Assembly (NCBI GenBank): GCA_902535565.1
Contig: CACAUH010000049.1
Span: forward strand, 1 to 10,121
Length of the DNA stretch: 10,121 nt
DNA from: an uncultured Bacteroidota bacterium
GTDB taxonomy: Bacteria > Bacteroidota > Bacteroidia > Flavobacteriales > UA16
Direction: 5' to 3'
A model generated the notes under the pieces. It was given only the letters and a program-made list of their open reading frames with translations, searched no databases and was not told where the DNA came from. Positions 1 to 7,301 of this stretch are shown in pieces. Each line of letters starts with the position of its first letter. The first letter of the stretch is position 1. The position numbers and the translations under genes were made by a program.

Positions 1-91
1 CACCAGCGGATGGATCCTCGACACCGGCATCGACAAGGGCTTCTACCCCAACAACCGTTCCTTCGGAGCCGGCCTCAACGTCACCTTCTGA
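1..91 (+). CDS. SusC-type TonB-dependent receptor, C-terminal end only (5' truncated by window)
   Basis: Reading from base 2, the last 29 codons give a tail ending in GLNVTF followed by TGA at 89-91. Family knowledge: SusC/RagA outer-membrane beta-barrels in Bacteroidota typically end in a short strand of the form YPxxRxFxxGLNVTF with a terminal Phe, which is the signal recognised by the BAM outer-membrane assembly machinery. The visible tail, with YPNNRSFGAGLNVTF, fits this closely. A SusD-like gene starts only 10 bp downstream, the standard susC-susD order, which supports the call. The role would be TonB-driven import of oligosaccharides across the outer membrane, with SusD as lid. Nothing about substrate can be read from this fragment; the specificity is inferred from the GH5 and GH16 genes further on. 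Confidence 0.85.
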   Translation, partial: TSGWILDTGIDKGFYPNNRSFGAGLNVTF

Positions 92-101
92 TTCGACCAT
101 C

Positions 102-1727
102 ATGAATAAGTTTCAACGCAACCTCACCGTCCTCGCTGGCATTGCGATCGTGCTGGCCGCATGCAGCAAGGACCGCCTCGACGTAGAACCCGTCAATGAG
201 TTCCTCTCTAGCAACTACTACCAAACCGAATCTCAAGTCGGTGCTGCACTGATTGCAGTATATGACCCCCTTGGATGGGGCATGGCATACGGCCAATGGG
301 TATCCCAAGTCATGTATGGCGACATCCGCTCAGACAATGCCAACGCCGGTGGTGACCCATCAAACAACGACCAGCCCGGCTGGCAGGAGTACGATGACTT
401 CACCAACACGAACACCAATGTGGTGACGCACCCGATCTACCGCAGAGGATATGTCGGGATCAGCCGAGCCAATGCGTTAATCGACCTTACTGAGATTGAA
501 TCAAGTGCAGTGTCCCAGTATAAAGCACAAGCCCAATTCTTGCGCGCATACTACCACTTCGACCTGTTTCGCCATTTCGGGCCCATTCCATTGATCACCA
601 CAAGTTTGACGCCCGATGACGTGAACCTAGAACGGAGCACACTCTCCGAAATCATGCAACAAATCGTCACGGATTGCGCAGAGGCCATGCCCTACCTTCC
701 ACTGATTCCACCCAGCGGAGAAGAAGGTCGGGTCACACAAGGTGCTGCATACGCATTGATGGGCAAGGCCTACCTCTATTGGGCAGACCTCAAAAATGAC
801 GACCCCGCTCTTTTCCAAAGTGCAGCTGAGGCATTTCAGAACGTCGTCGACTTGGGGGTGTATAACCTCGAAGACGACATGGAAGACCTGTTCAAATTTG
901 AAAACAGAAACACCGCAGAATCCGTTTTCGAAATTCAGCGGAGCCCACTTTATCAGAGTGACTGGGGTTGGTTCGAGGGCGTCGATGGGAATGGCATGAT
1001 CCAACTCTGTGGTATCCGTGGCCTCTGCGCAGCGCACCCCACATTTGAAGCCGGATGGGGTTTCATGTCCGTCACGCCAAGCCTGTGGAATCACTTCCTA
1101 GACGATGACACCTACCGCCGGGATGTGGCCATTGTCTCTGAAGATGAACTCGCACAAGACCTAGCAGACGCAGGACTGAGCTGCGATCCCATTATTGACA
1201 TGACCCAAAACAACCCTGTGGACTACACAGGGTATTGGCAAGAGAAATACCCCAACCTCAAAGCCTACGCTGGAACCAACATCAATGGTGGAAACGAACA
1301 CCTGACCAAGTCCCAGAACACGCATGTGTTCCGCTATGCAGACATCCTGCTCATGTTGGCTGAATCCCTGCACCGCGGATCTGGAGACGATGGACTGGCC
1401 ATGGCCTATATCGATCAGGTCCGGGAGCGCGCCGCTGGGCCTGGGGACAACAGCAGCACCTATCGGACAGCATCCATGGTGATGGCAGACGAAGGCTGGA
1501 GCCTACTGGACCTCATTTGGTACGAACGCCGCGCTGAATTCGCCTGTGAAGGCGACCGTTGGTTCGACCTTGTCCGAAGTGGGCGTGCCAGTGCTGACCT
1601 GTTCATCGGCGACGGCGACAAAGCAGCCAACTTCAGTGAAACCCACTTGTGGCTTCCAATCGCGCTCGAAGAGACACAGATCGCCCCCACCCTGACAACA
1701 TACCCCGACGCCTCTCTCTTCAATTGA
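102..1727 (+). CDS. SusD/RagB-family surface glycan-binding lipoprotein
   Basis: This 541-residue protein has a lipoprotein signal peptide (hydrophobic residues 8-20, lipobox VLAAC, lipidated Cys21). Cys21 is followed by SKD, which resembles the Bacteroidota lipoprotein export signal that sends proteins to the cell surface. Family hallmarks are clear: the TPR-region motif QFLRAYYHFDLFRHFG around residues 145-160, and the C-terminal SusD motif WYERRAEFACEGDRWFDLVR starting at Trp473. It closes with the usual LPI-LEE-Q-x-P-x-L-T pattern. Length is normal for the family. SusD proteins cap the SusC barrel and help capture oligosaccharides at the outer membrane. The gene starts 10 bp after the SusC stop, so the two are surely co-transcribed, and the PKD lipoprotein follows after 42 bp. 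No Shine-Dalgarno sequence is visible, which is common in Bacteroidota. The ligand is inferred, from the nearby GH5 and GH16 genes, to be a beta-1,3-glucan such as laminarin. Confidence 0.95.
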   Translation: MNKFQRNLTVLAGIAIVLAACSKDRLDVEPVNEFLSSNYYQTESQVGAALIAVYDPLGWGMAYGQWVSQVMYGDIRSDNANAGGDPSNNDQPGWQEYDDFTNTNTNVVTHPIYRRGYVGISRANALIDLTEIESSAVSQYKAQAQFLRAYYHFDLFRHFGPIPLITTSLTPDDVNLERSTLSEIMQQIVTDCAEAMPYLPLIPPSGEEGRVTQGAAYALMGKAYLYWADLKNDDPALFQSAAEAFQNVVDLGVYNLEDDMEDLFKFENRNTAESVFEIQRSPLYQSDWGWFEGVDGNGMIQLCGIRGLCAAHPTFEAGWGFMSVTPSLWNHFLDDDTYRRDVAIVSEDELAQDLADAGLSCDPIIDMTQNNPVDYTGYWQEKYPNLKAYAGTNINGGNEHLTKSQNTHVFRYADILLMLAESLHRGSGDDGLAMAYIDQVRERAAGPGDNSSTYRTASMVMADEGWSLLDLIWYERRAEFACEGDRWFDLVRSGRASADLFIGDGDKAANFSETHLWLPIALEETQIAPTLTTYPDASLFN

Positions 1728-1769
1728 GGCTCAGACAATCATTAAACACAACCACAACCCCAATACCCC

Positions 1770-3467
1770 ATGAACAAGACGATTCAGGCGCTAAGCCTGC
1801 TCCTCTTTGCCAGCCTGGTCATCGCCAGCTGCAGGCCAGATCCCGAACCAGACCCCAGTGCAACGGTCATCGCGAGCTTCCAATATGAAATCAGCGAAAC
1901 CAACTGGGCAGAGGTGAACTTCACCAACTATTCTGTCAACGCCACTTCACACGCTTGGGACTTCGGCGATGGCAACACGAGCACCGAAACCAGCCCAACC
2001 CACGAATACGCAGAAGGTGGCGAATACGAAGTAACCTTGACCGCAACCGGTCTCGACGGGTCGGCCTCCAAAACGGAGACCGTCGCCATTGTCGACCCAA
2101 ACAATGCGGCCATCTTCCTTTCCGGTGCTGGCGGCAAAACCTGGTACCTCGATCGCGAGGACCTGGCGTTGGGCATCGGACCCTCCATCAACGACAACAG
2201 CTGGTGGTCCTTTGGAGGAGTGACGCCACTCGGTGAGCGCCCTTGTATTCTCGATGACAGCTACACCTTCAATCCGGACGGAACCTGGGAGAAAAACACC
2301 AATGGAACCCTTTTTATGGACTCAGACGGCAATGGTGGATGGCTCGGAATCGACGAAACCTGCCTCGACGAAAGCGAACCTGGACTCTGGAATGGTCCCA
2401 ATGGCGAGGACCTCAGTGCCTTCGCCGATGGTGGCAACTACACGTATGACTTCAACGTCAACACCAACACCGTCACCATTGATGGATTTGGCGCTTACAT
2501 CGGACTCTGCAACAAGACCGAAAATGGCGACAGCTATGTGCCCGCTGCCTCCAAGATGTACACCATCATCGACATGGTCGAAGGAGACACCGAGGATCGC
2601 CTGAGCCTCGCTTTGGTGCGGGGTGACGGAAGCTCTTGGAACTTCTACCTCGTACACTATCACGACGAAGCAGACATTCCACCAGTTCCCGCTTCCACTC
2701 CCATTGCCAACTTCTCATACGCAGCGGATGGCAACACGGTGACCTTCACAAACGGCTCGTCCAATGCCACATCCTACGTCTGGGAATTCGGTGACGGTGG
2801 AGTCAGCTCCCAAGAAGACCCCGTGCACACGTACAGCATGGACGGCAACTACGAGGTCAGTCTGACTGCCTATGACGACGCTGGAGAAAGTGCAAACGCA
2901 ACCCAAACCCTCACCATCAGCTCCGCCATCTTCACCGCTGCGGACCTGTCCAGTGCCGATGGCAAGACTTGGATGCTGGACGGCGAAAACTGCTACTACG
3001 TGGGCCCTTGTCAAGGCTGCAACGATTGGTGGGGCGGTATCGACGCCGCTGGCGTCATAGAACGCGCTTGCCAACTGGATGACCAGTGGGTGTTCCACAC
3101 CGACGGCACGATGGAATACATCACCGAAGGCGTGATCTGGGCAGAGGACTACCTCGGCGGCAACAACGAGTGTATCGACGAGACCACCCTCACCCCACCA
3201 ATGGACGCATATGCTGCTGGAACACATGCATTCACTGCGTCCGGAACCGAAATCACGGTGGACGGGCTCGGCGCCTTCATCGGCTTCAACAAAGCATACA
3301 ATGGAGGTGAGCACCCTGGAGATGGTTCCGGCGTCCCAGCCAGCTCAATCACCTACGAGGTCTTCCAATACACCAATGTGGACGGCGTTGAACGCCTGAC
3401 CATAACGGTTGACTACGGAGCCAACCCTGGTGAAGCATACTGGCACATGCGCCTCATCGCCCAGTAA
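1770..3467 (+). CDS. Duplicated PKD-domain lipoprotein, candidate surface glycan-binding protein
   Basis: This is a 565-residue lipoprotein: signal peptide with lipobox VIASC, Cys21, then an acidic Pro-rich linker. The rest is an internal tandem duplication with a period of about 275 residues. Each unit has a PKD domain (motif WDFGDG at 63-68 and WEFGDG at 338-343) followed by a ~190-residue module that I cannot assign to a named family. Landmarks recur at matching places: GKTW (Trp125/Trp401), a WW pair (145-146/420-421), ER-x-C-x-LDD with Cys159/Cys434, a second Cys (198/468), and DG-x-GA-x-IG (from 238/498). No glycosidase catalytic motif is visible. The gene lies 42 bp after SusD, in the position held by SusE-like surface glycan-binding proteins, and ends just before a terminator. 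PKD-domain proteins are known beside SusCD in marine flavobacterial laminarin loci, so binding of beta-1,3-glucan at the cell surface is the likely role. That is inference from position and architecture, not from a recognised binding site. Confidence 0.85.
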   Translation: MNKTIQALSLLLFASLVIASCRPDPEPDPSATVIASFQYEISETNWAEVNFTNYSVNATSHAWDFGDGNTSTETSPTHEYAEGGEYEVTLTATGLDGSASKTETVAIVDPNNAAIFLSGAGGKTWYLDREDLALGIGPSINDNSWWSFGGVTPLGERPCILDDSYTFNPDGTWEKNTNGTLFMDSDGNGGWLGIDETCLDESEPGLWNGPNGEDLSAFADGGNYTYDFNVNTNTVTIDGFGAYIGLCNKTENGDSYVPAASKMYTIIDMVEGDTEDRLSLALVRGDGSSWNFYLVHYHDEADIPPVPASTPIANFSYAADGNTVTFTNGSSNATSYVWEFGDGGVSSQEDPVHTYSMDGNYEVSLTAYDDAGESANATQTLTISSAIFTAADLSSADGKTWMLDGENCYYVGPCQGCNDWWGGIDAAGVIERACQLDDQWVFHTDGTMEYITEGVIWAEDYLGGNNECIDETTLTPPMDAYAAGTHAFTASGTEITVDGLGAFIGFNKAYNGGEHPGDGSGVPASSITYEVFQYTNVDGVERLTITVDYGANPGEAYWHMRLIAQ

Positions 3468-3492
3468 TCCGTTTTCTACTGGACCCGGAATT

Positions 3493-3530
3493 GGGGGAGC
3501 TGGCACTGCGCCGGCTCCCCCTTTTTCTTT
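3493..3530 (+). terminator. Rho-independent terminator of the SusCD-PKD operon
   Basis: A 12-bp stem begins 26 bp after the PKD-gene stop codon: GGGGGAGCTGGC (3493-3504) pairs with GCCGGCTCCCCC (3510-3521) with a single G-U wobble and a 5-nt loop. It is followed directly by TTTTTCTTT. This is a textbook intrinsic terminator on the plus strand and marks the operon end. Confidence 0.9.
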
Positions 3531-3545
3531 GAACGCCCCTGCCCC

Positions 3546-3572
3546 ATTCGAATCAGCATCTGCTGATCGAAT
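3546..3572. repeat. Imperfect inverted repeat between convergent operons
   Basis: ATTCGAATCAGCA (3546-3558) pairs with TGCTGATCGAAT (3561-3572) with one bulged base and only two bases between the arms. As RNA it would open to a four-base loop. It is not followed by a T-tract, so it is not an obvious terminator. It could be a protein-binding palindrome, a transcript-end stabilising hairpin, or chance. Confidence 0.5.
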
Positions 3573-3757
3573 TGAAGCCCGACAGGGCCGCATCCAAACC
3601 AGCCGAAAATCGACTCTACATCCAACCGGGCCTTTAACAGTATACCTGAGAGGCCAGCCATCGAAGATGGGTGCCTGTTGTCGATAAAGGCCAACCATCG
3701 GTTCCCTTGAACAACAAGAGAAACAGCCCGAGGAAGCCAACCCCAAAACACATCAAG

Positions 3758-3791
3758 AAAAAGGGGGAGTCAGCGCTTCGCCGACTCCCCC
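3758..3791 (-). terminator. Rho-independent terminator of the GH5 gene
   Basis: On the minus strand, GGGGGAGTCGGCG and CGCTGACTCCCCC form a 13-bp stem with one G-U wobble and a three-base loop, followed by TTTTT (plus-strand A-run 3758-3762). It lies about 50 bp past the GH5 stop and faces the plus-strand terminator. Both hairpins share the GGGGGAG/CTCCCCC base. Confidence 0.88.
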
Positions 3792-3841
3792 ATTTCCAAG
3801 TCCTCCTGTATTTGGATGGACCGAGATTTCGGAGATCCCGT

Positions 3842-6800
3842 TTACCGAATCGGCTTCAAGAATCGGCCCGAATTGACCGTGCCATCCTCGCGGGTCACAA
3901 AAACTTCATAAACCCCGGCAGCCAGCCCATCCAAAGACAACCGCTCCGAAATACTCGAGGCATCGTAGAACGTCTTTCCGTATACCGGGCGCCCACTGGC
4001 GTCATAAATCGAAAGGGTCAAGTTCTGTGGGAAGAAAACCGAAAAGGCAACATTGACCTCCCCTGTCTGCACTGGATTCGGGAAGACCATGACCGATTGA
4101 TAAGACGTTGGCCCGGCATCGTCGATTTCCTCTTCGTATTGGAACTCCATCCAATTGAAGTTGAACGGCGCCTCTGTCACCACCACGCGCAAGGTGTAAA
4201 GTCCTTCTTCAATGACAATGTCTCGGCTTGTGGTCTCCCAAGTTTGCCACCCACCCGTGGCAGCGAAGGTGACCGTACCAAGACCGGTCACCTGACCGTC
4301 AATGTCAACCAGCTCCAACGAAACAGCGCCGTCCTGTTCGGAGGCAGTGCGGAAGTTCACGGTATAATCTCCAGAGTATTGAACATTGACTTCATACTCC
4401 ATGTAGTCACCCGGATCCAAGAACCCCAAATTCTGACCACCGCCGTTGTCTTGGGTGCTCTCCACCTCTACCCCAGACTGGTTGCTGAAGCCCTCAGCCT
4501 CAACCCAACCGGGAATGGCATAGCGGAAATCCAAATCATTAAAAACGTCCTCGTCAGTGAAAGCCGACAGTGCCCCTCCATCCGTGGCCACAATTTGATT
4601 TCCATCATAGGACATGGTCAAGTCCATGGTGGCATCCATGTTCTCTTCTACCTCAAACAGAAGGACACGGTCATTTTGTGGGTCCCAAGACACCGACAAC
4701 AGCGTGAGAATCTCGCCATCTGCATAGAGGGTAAAAGCGTCGGGACCCTCCACAAAGGGAAATTGGATGGGCTTGTTCAAGGTCAATCGAACATGCTCGG
4801 CATCGACCGTTTTTGCATTGACAAAGGCCATGGCCACCTCCTCAGCAGGCGTTCCTGTGAAAACGAAATTGAGATGGCTGATTTCAAATCCACCTTGATC
4901 AGCATAGAACTTCAGTCCCACAGGGCCTTCCTCAAGAAACACATCTTCGATGGTGACCGTCTGCCACCCACCCGATGCGCCAAGCGTTTGAAATTCAACA
5001 TAGGACGAGACATCCGCACCATTTGCTTCGAAGTGCACCAAACCAGGCGCCTCACCCAAGGACACGCGCATCTTGATATCGTACAATCCACCGGAAGAGA
5101 CATCGAGGGTGTACTTCATCCATTCGTCAGTCGCAAGCCAGCTCACCTTGTATCCATTGTCGTGGACGGGATCATTGGAGAACGTGATGTCCACGCCATC
5201 ATTGCGGTACTGCCATCCTGAGTTCCACTCTGTATAGTTGCCAGTGCTCACGTGGTAATTGGCCACCTGAACATCGCCATACGCAGAACCCACTGTCCCC
5301 ATGTCAAAGTCCGTAGCGTGAACAATGCCTGGAATCTGATGGTCTCCACCGTATGGAATGGTGCCATCAGATTGCACTTGACGAAACATCGCGTCCACCA
5401 CATCCTGCTGAACACGACAATTCTCAAACTTGAGTTTGTCCGCGAGGTCCATCAGGGCGTCCGTGGCAAACGCCTGCGTAGGCTGGGCAGCACTGCCGCT
5501 CCAGTAATCCAAAAGGGTCTGATATTCATCTGTCTTTTCGATGGCCAGCGGCGCGGAAATGCTCGCCACCTTCTTGAGTGGCCACCAAGCCCATCCAATG
5601 TTGAGCTCTTCCAGCAAATGAATGGCATCGCGGAACCAAACGTTTGAGTTCTCTCCGCTTTCCCCCAGATACAAAGGCACATTGTGCGCATCGCGAATGC
5701 TGGTGGCAAAGCCCATGGATCCGACGTCATTGATGCTCCAGTACTTGTGGGGCGAATAGACCAATTGATCATCCCACGGTGGGGTCAACCCACTGAAGTC
5801 ATTGGCCCACCAGTTTCCTTCGATGAAAATGATGTGATCCGGATCCACTGAGCGAATGCTGTCCGTGCATTGCTCATAGAGGTTTCTCAGGGCATTGCCC
5901 CCAGGCAAATCCCAATTGGGCTCATTGAGCAAATCGTATCCGGCCACCCAGTCCTCGTCGACGTAAATCTCAGCCAACCGCTTCCAAAGCGACGCCATCT
6001 TGTTTTGGTTGTCCTGATTCTCCCAAAGTGAGGGCTTTGACGAATCATAGTCCGAAATGGCGGCATCATAGCCTTGGCCTCCAGGAGCCGCGTGCAAATC
6101 GAGAATGACGTACATCTCATTTTGCTTACACCAAGACACCACGCTGTCCGTCAACTCAAAGCCAATCTCCAGCCATGTGTTTTCCCCTGGAACAGGCTCC
6201 TCTTCGATGGGGAGCGTAAAGAGGTTGTAGTGCATCGGCAGACGCACCGAATTGAACCCCCAGGACTTCATCGCATCGATGTCCGCCTTGGTCACGTGAT
6301 TCTGCAGCCAAGCATCGTAAAAGTCATTCGTAGCATCTTCTCCAATAAGGAGCTCAATCATGGCACGAATCTCGTGCTGAGGGTTGGCGAAACCTGCCGT
6401 TTGTAGCATATAGCCCTCCTGCACCATCCAACCGCCCAAGCCCATGCCGCGCAGCAACACATTCTCGCCGCTCTCATTCACGATGCTCGGTCCATTGGTG
6501 GACAGACGCGGGCCGTCGGAAGAAGATGCAGAGCAAGCCTGCCCGAACGCCGCCAACTGAATCAACATGTCTCCCACGCCAATCAAGCCGTCCGCATCAT
6601 GATCTGGACATTCCGTTTCCTGGAGTTCAAAAAGGCATGAGCCATTCTCCCATTGGGCAGTCGGATCAAAATTCAAAGCATTGGAATACGTACAGCCGGT
6701 TGTGCCGATATTCTCACAAAAGAGCGATGGTGAAGCCGGATCAAACAGCGGGTTGTAGTTGGCCGAGAAGGGGTCAGCACAACCCAGACATTGGGCACAG

Positions 6801-7156
6801 CCATTGAAACACACCACATCGAGCGCAACATCTGAAGCCACCGAAATCGTGCGAAATCCTCCCTCAGCACATGCGCCTGACGCACTTTCCCAGGCCAGAC
6901 CCATGATGCCAGCGGGAGTGCCAAAGCGAAAGCTGCATTCGCCAGCTTCCTCCAAGGTCACTGTGGCCTCTCTCGCCCCCCACATTCCGGCCTCCATCTC
7001 AAACACAGCTCCGTTGACCTCAACCAATGCTTCCATACTGGGGTTGGGCATTTGGACCCTGAACGTAACTTCATAGGCCATCAATGAACCGAGAATTCCC
7101 CAAAATGCGGCAAATAGGAACGCGCATCGTGCAGTTCTGGAAGCGTTTTGATACAT
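3842..7156 (-). CDS. Secreted multidomain GH5 glycosidase (exo-beta-1,3-glucanase-like) with two CBM6 and T9SS sorting domain
   Basis: The reading frame opens at a TTG at 7165, but I prefer the ATG at 7156 (1104 residues). Numbering below is from the TTG. Order: signal peptide (to about Ala30, LMA/YE); a ~95-residue beta-rich N-terminal domain of uncertain family; two Cys-rich GCxxxxAxNxxP motifs (129-178); one EF-hand/dockerin-like loop with D188, D190, D192, G193 and D199; GH5 catalytic domain (about 220-560); CBM6 (about 617-770); an Ig-like SwmB-type domain (about 775-880); a second CBM6 (about 887-1010); T9SS type A sorting domain (about 1022-1107, with VFPNP and SIYDASGR). GH5 residues visible are R308, H358 in LHAAPGG, acid/base E415 in LLNEP, HKYW (473-476) and nucleophile E502 in YLGESG. 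The GLGGW and HAAPGG motifs resemble exo-beta-1,3-glucanases (GH5_9-type), but the subfamily is not certain. It is probably exported through the T9SS and either released or bound to the surface. It stands alone, divergent from GH16 and convergent with SusCD. Confidence 0.9.
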   Translation of the reverse strand: MYQNASRTARCAFLFAAFWGILGSLMAYEVTFRVQMPNPSMEALVEVNGAVFEMEAGMWGAREATVTLEEAGECSFRFGTPAGIMGLAWESASGACAEGGFRTISVASDVALDVVCFNGCAQCLGCADPFSANYNPLFDPASPSLFCENIGTTGCTYSNALNFDPTAQWENGSCLFELQETECPDHDADGLIGVGDMLIQLAAFGQACSASSSDGPRLSTNGPSIVNESGENVLLRGMGLGGWMVQEGYMLQTAGFANPQHEIRAMIELLIGEDATNDFYDAWLQNHVTKADIDAMKSWGFNSVRLPMHYNLFTLPIEEEPVPGENTWLEIGFELTDSVVSWCKQNEMYVILDLHAAPGGQGYDAAISDYDSSKPSLWENQDNQNKMASLWKRLAEIYVDEDWVAGYDLLNEPNWDLPGGNALRNLYEQCTDSIRSVDPDHIIFIEGNWWANDFSGLTPPWDDQLVYSPHKYWSINDVGSMGFATSIRDAHNVPLYLGESGENSNVWFRDAIHLLEELNIGWAWWPLKKVASISAPLAIEKTDEYQTLLDYWSGSAAQPTQAFATDALMDLADKLKFENCRVQQDVVDAMFRQVQSDGTIPYGGDHQIPGIVHATDFDMGTVGSAYGDVQVANYHVSTGNYTEWNSGWQYRNDGVDITFSNDPVHDNGYKVSWLATDEWMKYTLDVSSGGLYDIKMRVSLGEAPGLVHFEANGADVSSYVEFQTLGASGGWQTVTIEDVFLEEGPVGLKFYADQGGFEISHLNFVFTGTPAEEVAMAFVNAKTVDAEHVRLTLNKPIQFPFVEGPDAFTLYADGEILTLLSVSWDPQNDRVLLFEVEENMDATMDLTMSYDGNQIVATDGGALSAFTDEDVFNDLDFRYAIPGWVEAEGFSNQSGVEVESTQDNGGGQNLGFLDPGDYMEYEVNVQYSGDYTVNFRTASEQDGAVSLELVDIDGQVTGLGTVTFAATGGWQTWETTSRDIVIEEGLYTLRVVVTEAPFNFNWMEFQYEEEIDDAGPTSYQSVMVFPNPVQTGEVNVAFSVFFPQNLTLSIYDASGRPVYGKTFYDASSISERLSLDGLAAGVYEVFVTREDGTVNSGRFLKPIR

Positions 7157-7162
7157 GGTGTG

Positions 7163-7203
7163 CAAAATACACTGAGCGGCCGGGTTGATGGCAATTTAAC
7201 CGG
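7163..7203 (-). promoter_or_regulatory. Possible promoter and operator in the divergent GH5/GH16 spacer
   Basis: On the minus strand, TATTTTG (plus 7163-7169) is close to the Bacteroidota -7 element TAnnTTTG and lies 6 bp before the GH5 ATG. A TTG (plus 7192-7194) sits 22 bp upstream of it, slightly further than the usual ~19-20 bp. That TTG lies inside an imperfect inverted repeat, CCGGGTT (7180-7186) and AACCGG (7198-7203), which could be an operator. On this reading the GH5 mRNA would have almost no leader. Pattern only; weak. Confidence 0.25.
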
Positions 7204-7286
7204 GGAGACATTGCATCTAAGTACACAAGCGAGCACATCAGAGCATGGAGCATAATGGACAGACACATGCTCGCCTCCGTAGTGAA

Positions 7287-7294
7287 TACCTTCG
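7287..7294 (+). promoter_or_regulatory. Weak -7-like element before the GH16 gene
   Basis: TACCTTCG matches TAnnTTTG at all but one position and lies 7 bp before the preferred ATG at 7302. If used, it would exclude the upstream ATG at 7245. No TTG is seen at the expected -33 distance, so this is a weak candidate. Confidence 0.15.
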
Positions 7295-7301
7295 TGCATC
7301 C

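Larger units (their letters stand above)
3468..3841. other. 374-bp convergent intergenic region, no gene seen
   Basis: This gap lies between the stop codons of the PKD lipoprotein gene and the GH5 gene. It holds two opposite-facing terminators near its ends (listed separately). Between them, 3531-3757 shows no convincing open reading frame with a start signal, and no RNA gene that I recognise. It does contain an imperfect palindrome (3546-3572) and a 12-bp direct repeat with one mismatch (3652-3663 and 3689-3700, GGCCARCCATCG). Confidence 0.7.

Noticed and set aside
627..1094. Minus-strand open frame of 155 codons inside the SusD gene
   Set aside because: Antisense to a firmly identified SusD gene, with no domain or independent support.
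2715..3314. Minus-strand open frame of 199 codons opposite the PKD lipoprotein gene
   Set aside because: Shadow of the PKD gene; low-complexity Val/Gly/Ala-rich product, no start signal or family resemblance.
3409..3687. Plus-strand frame running out of the PKD gene through the terminator
   Set aside because: It spans the intrinsic terminator at 3493-3530 and overlaps the PKD gene in another frame; no similarity recognised.
3671..5221. Long plus-strand open frame of 516 codons opposite the GH5 gene
   Set aside because: It runs antisense to a gene with clear GH5/CBM6/T9SS domains, its protein has no recognisable domain, and it also crosses the GH5 terminator. Codon bias of the real gene explains the openness.
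4387..5318. The two CBM6 domains as a recent tandem duplication
   Set aside because: They share family motifs such as GGWQT but differ widely elsewhere and are separated by an Ig-like domain, so this is old domain shuffling rather than a recent event.
7157..7165. TTG start for the GH5 gene
   Set aside because: An ATG three codons later keeps the whole signal peptide; the candidate -7 element overlaps the TTG, so it may not even be transcribed.
7245..7301. Upstream ATG for the GH16 gene
   Set aside because: It would put 19 polar, charged residues before the signal peptide, which is unusual for a lipoprotein; the internal ATG gives a standard signal.
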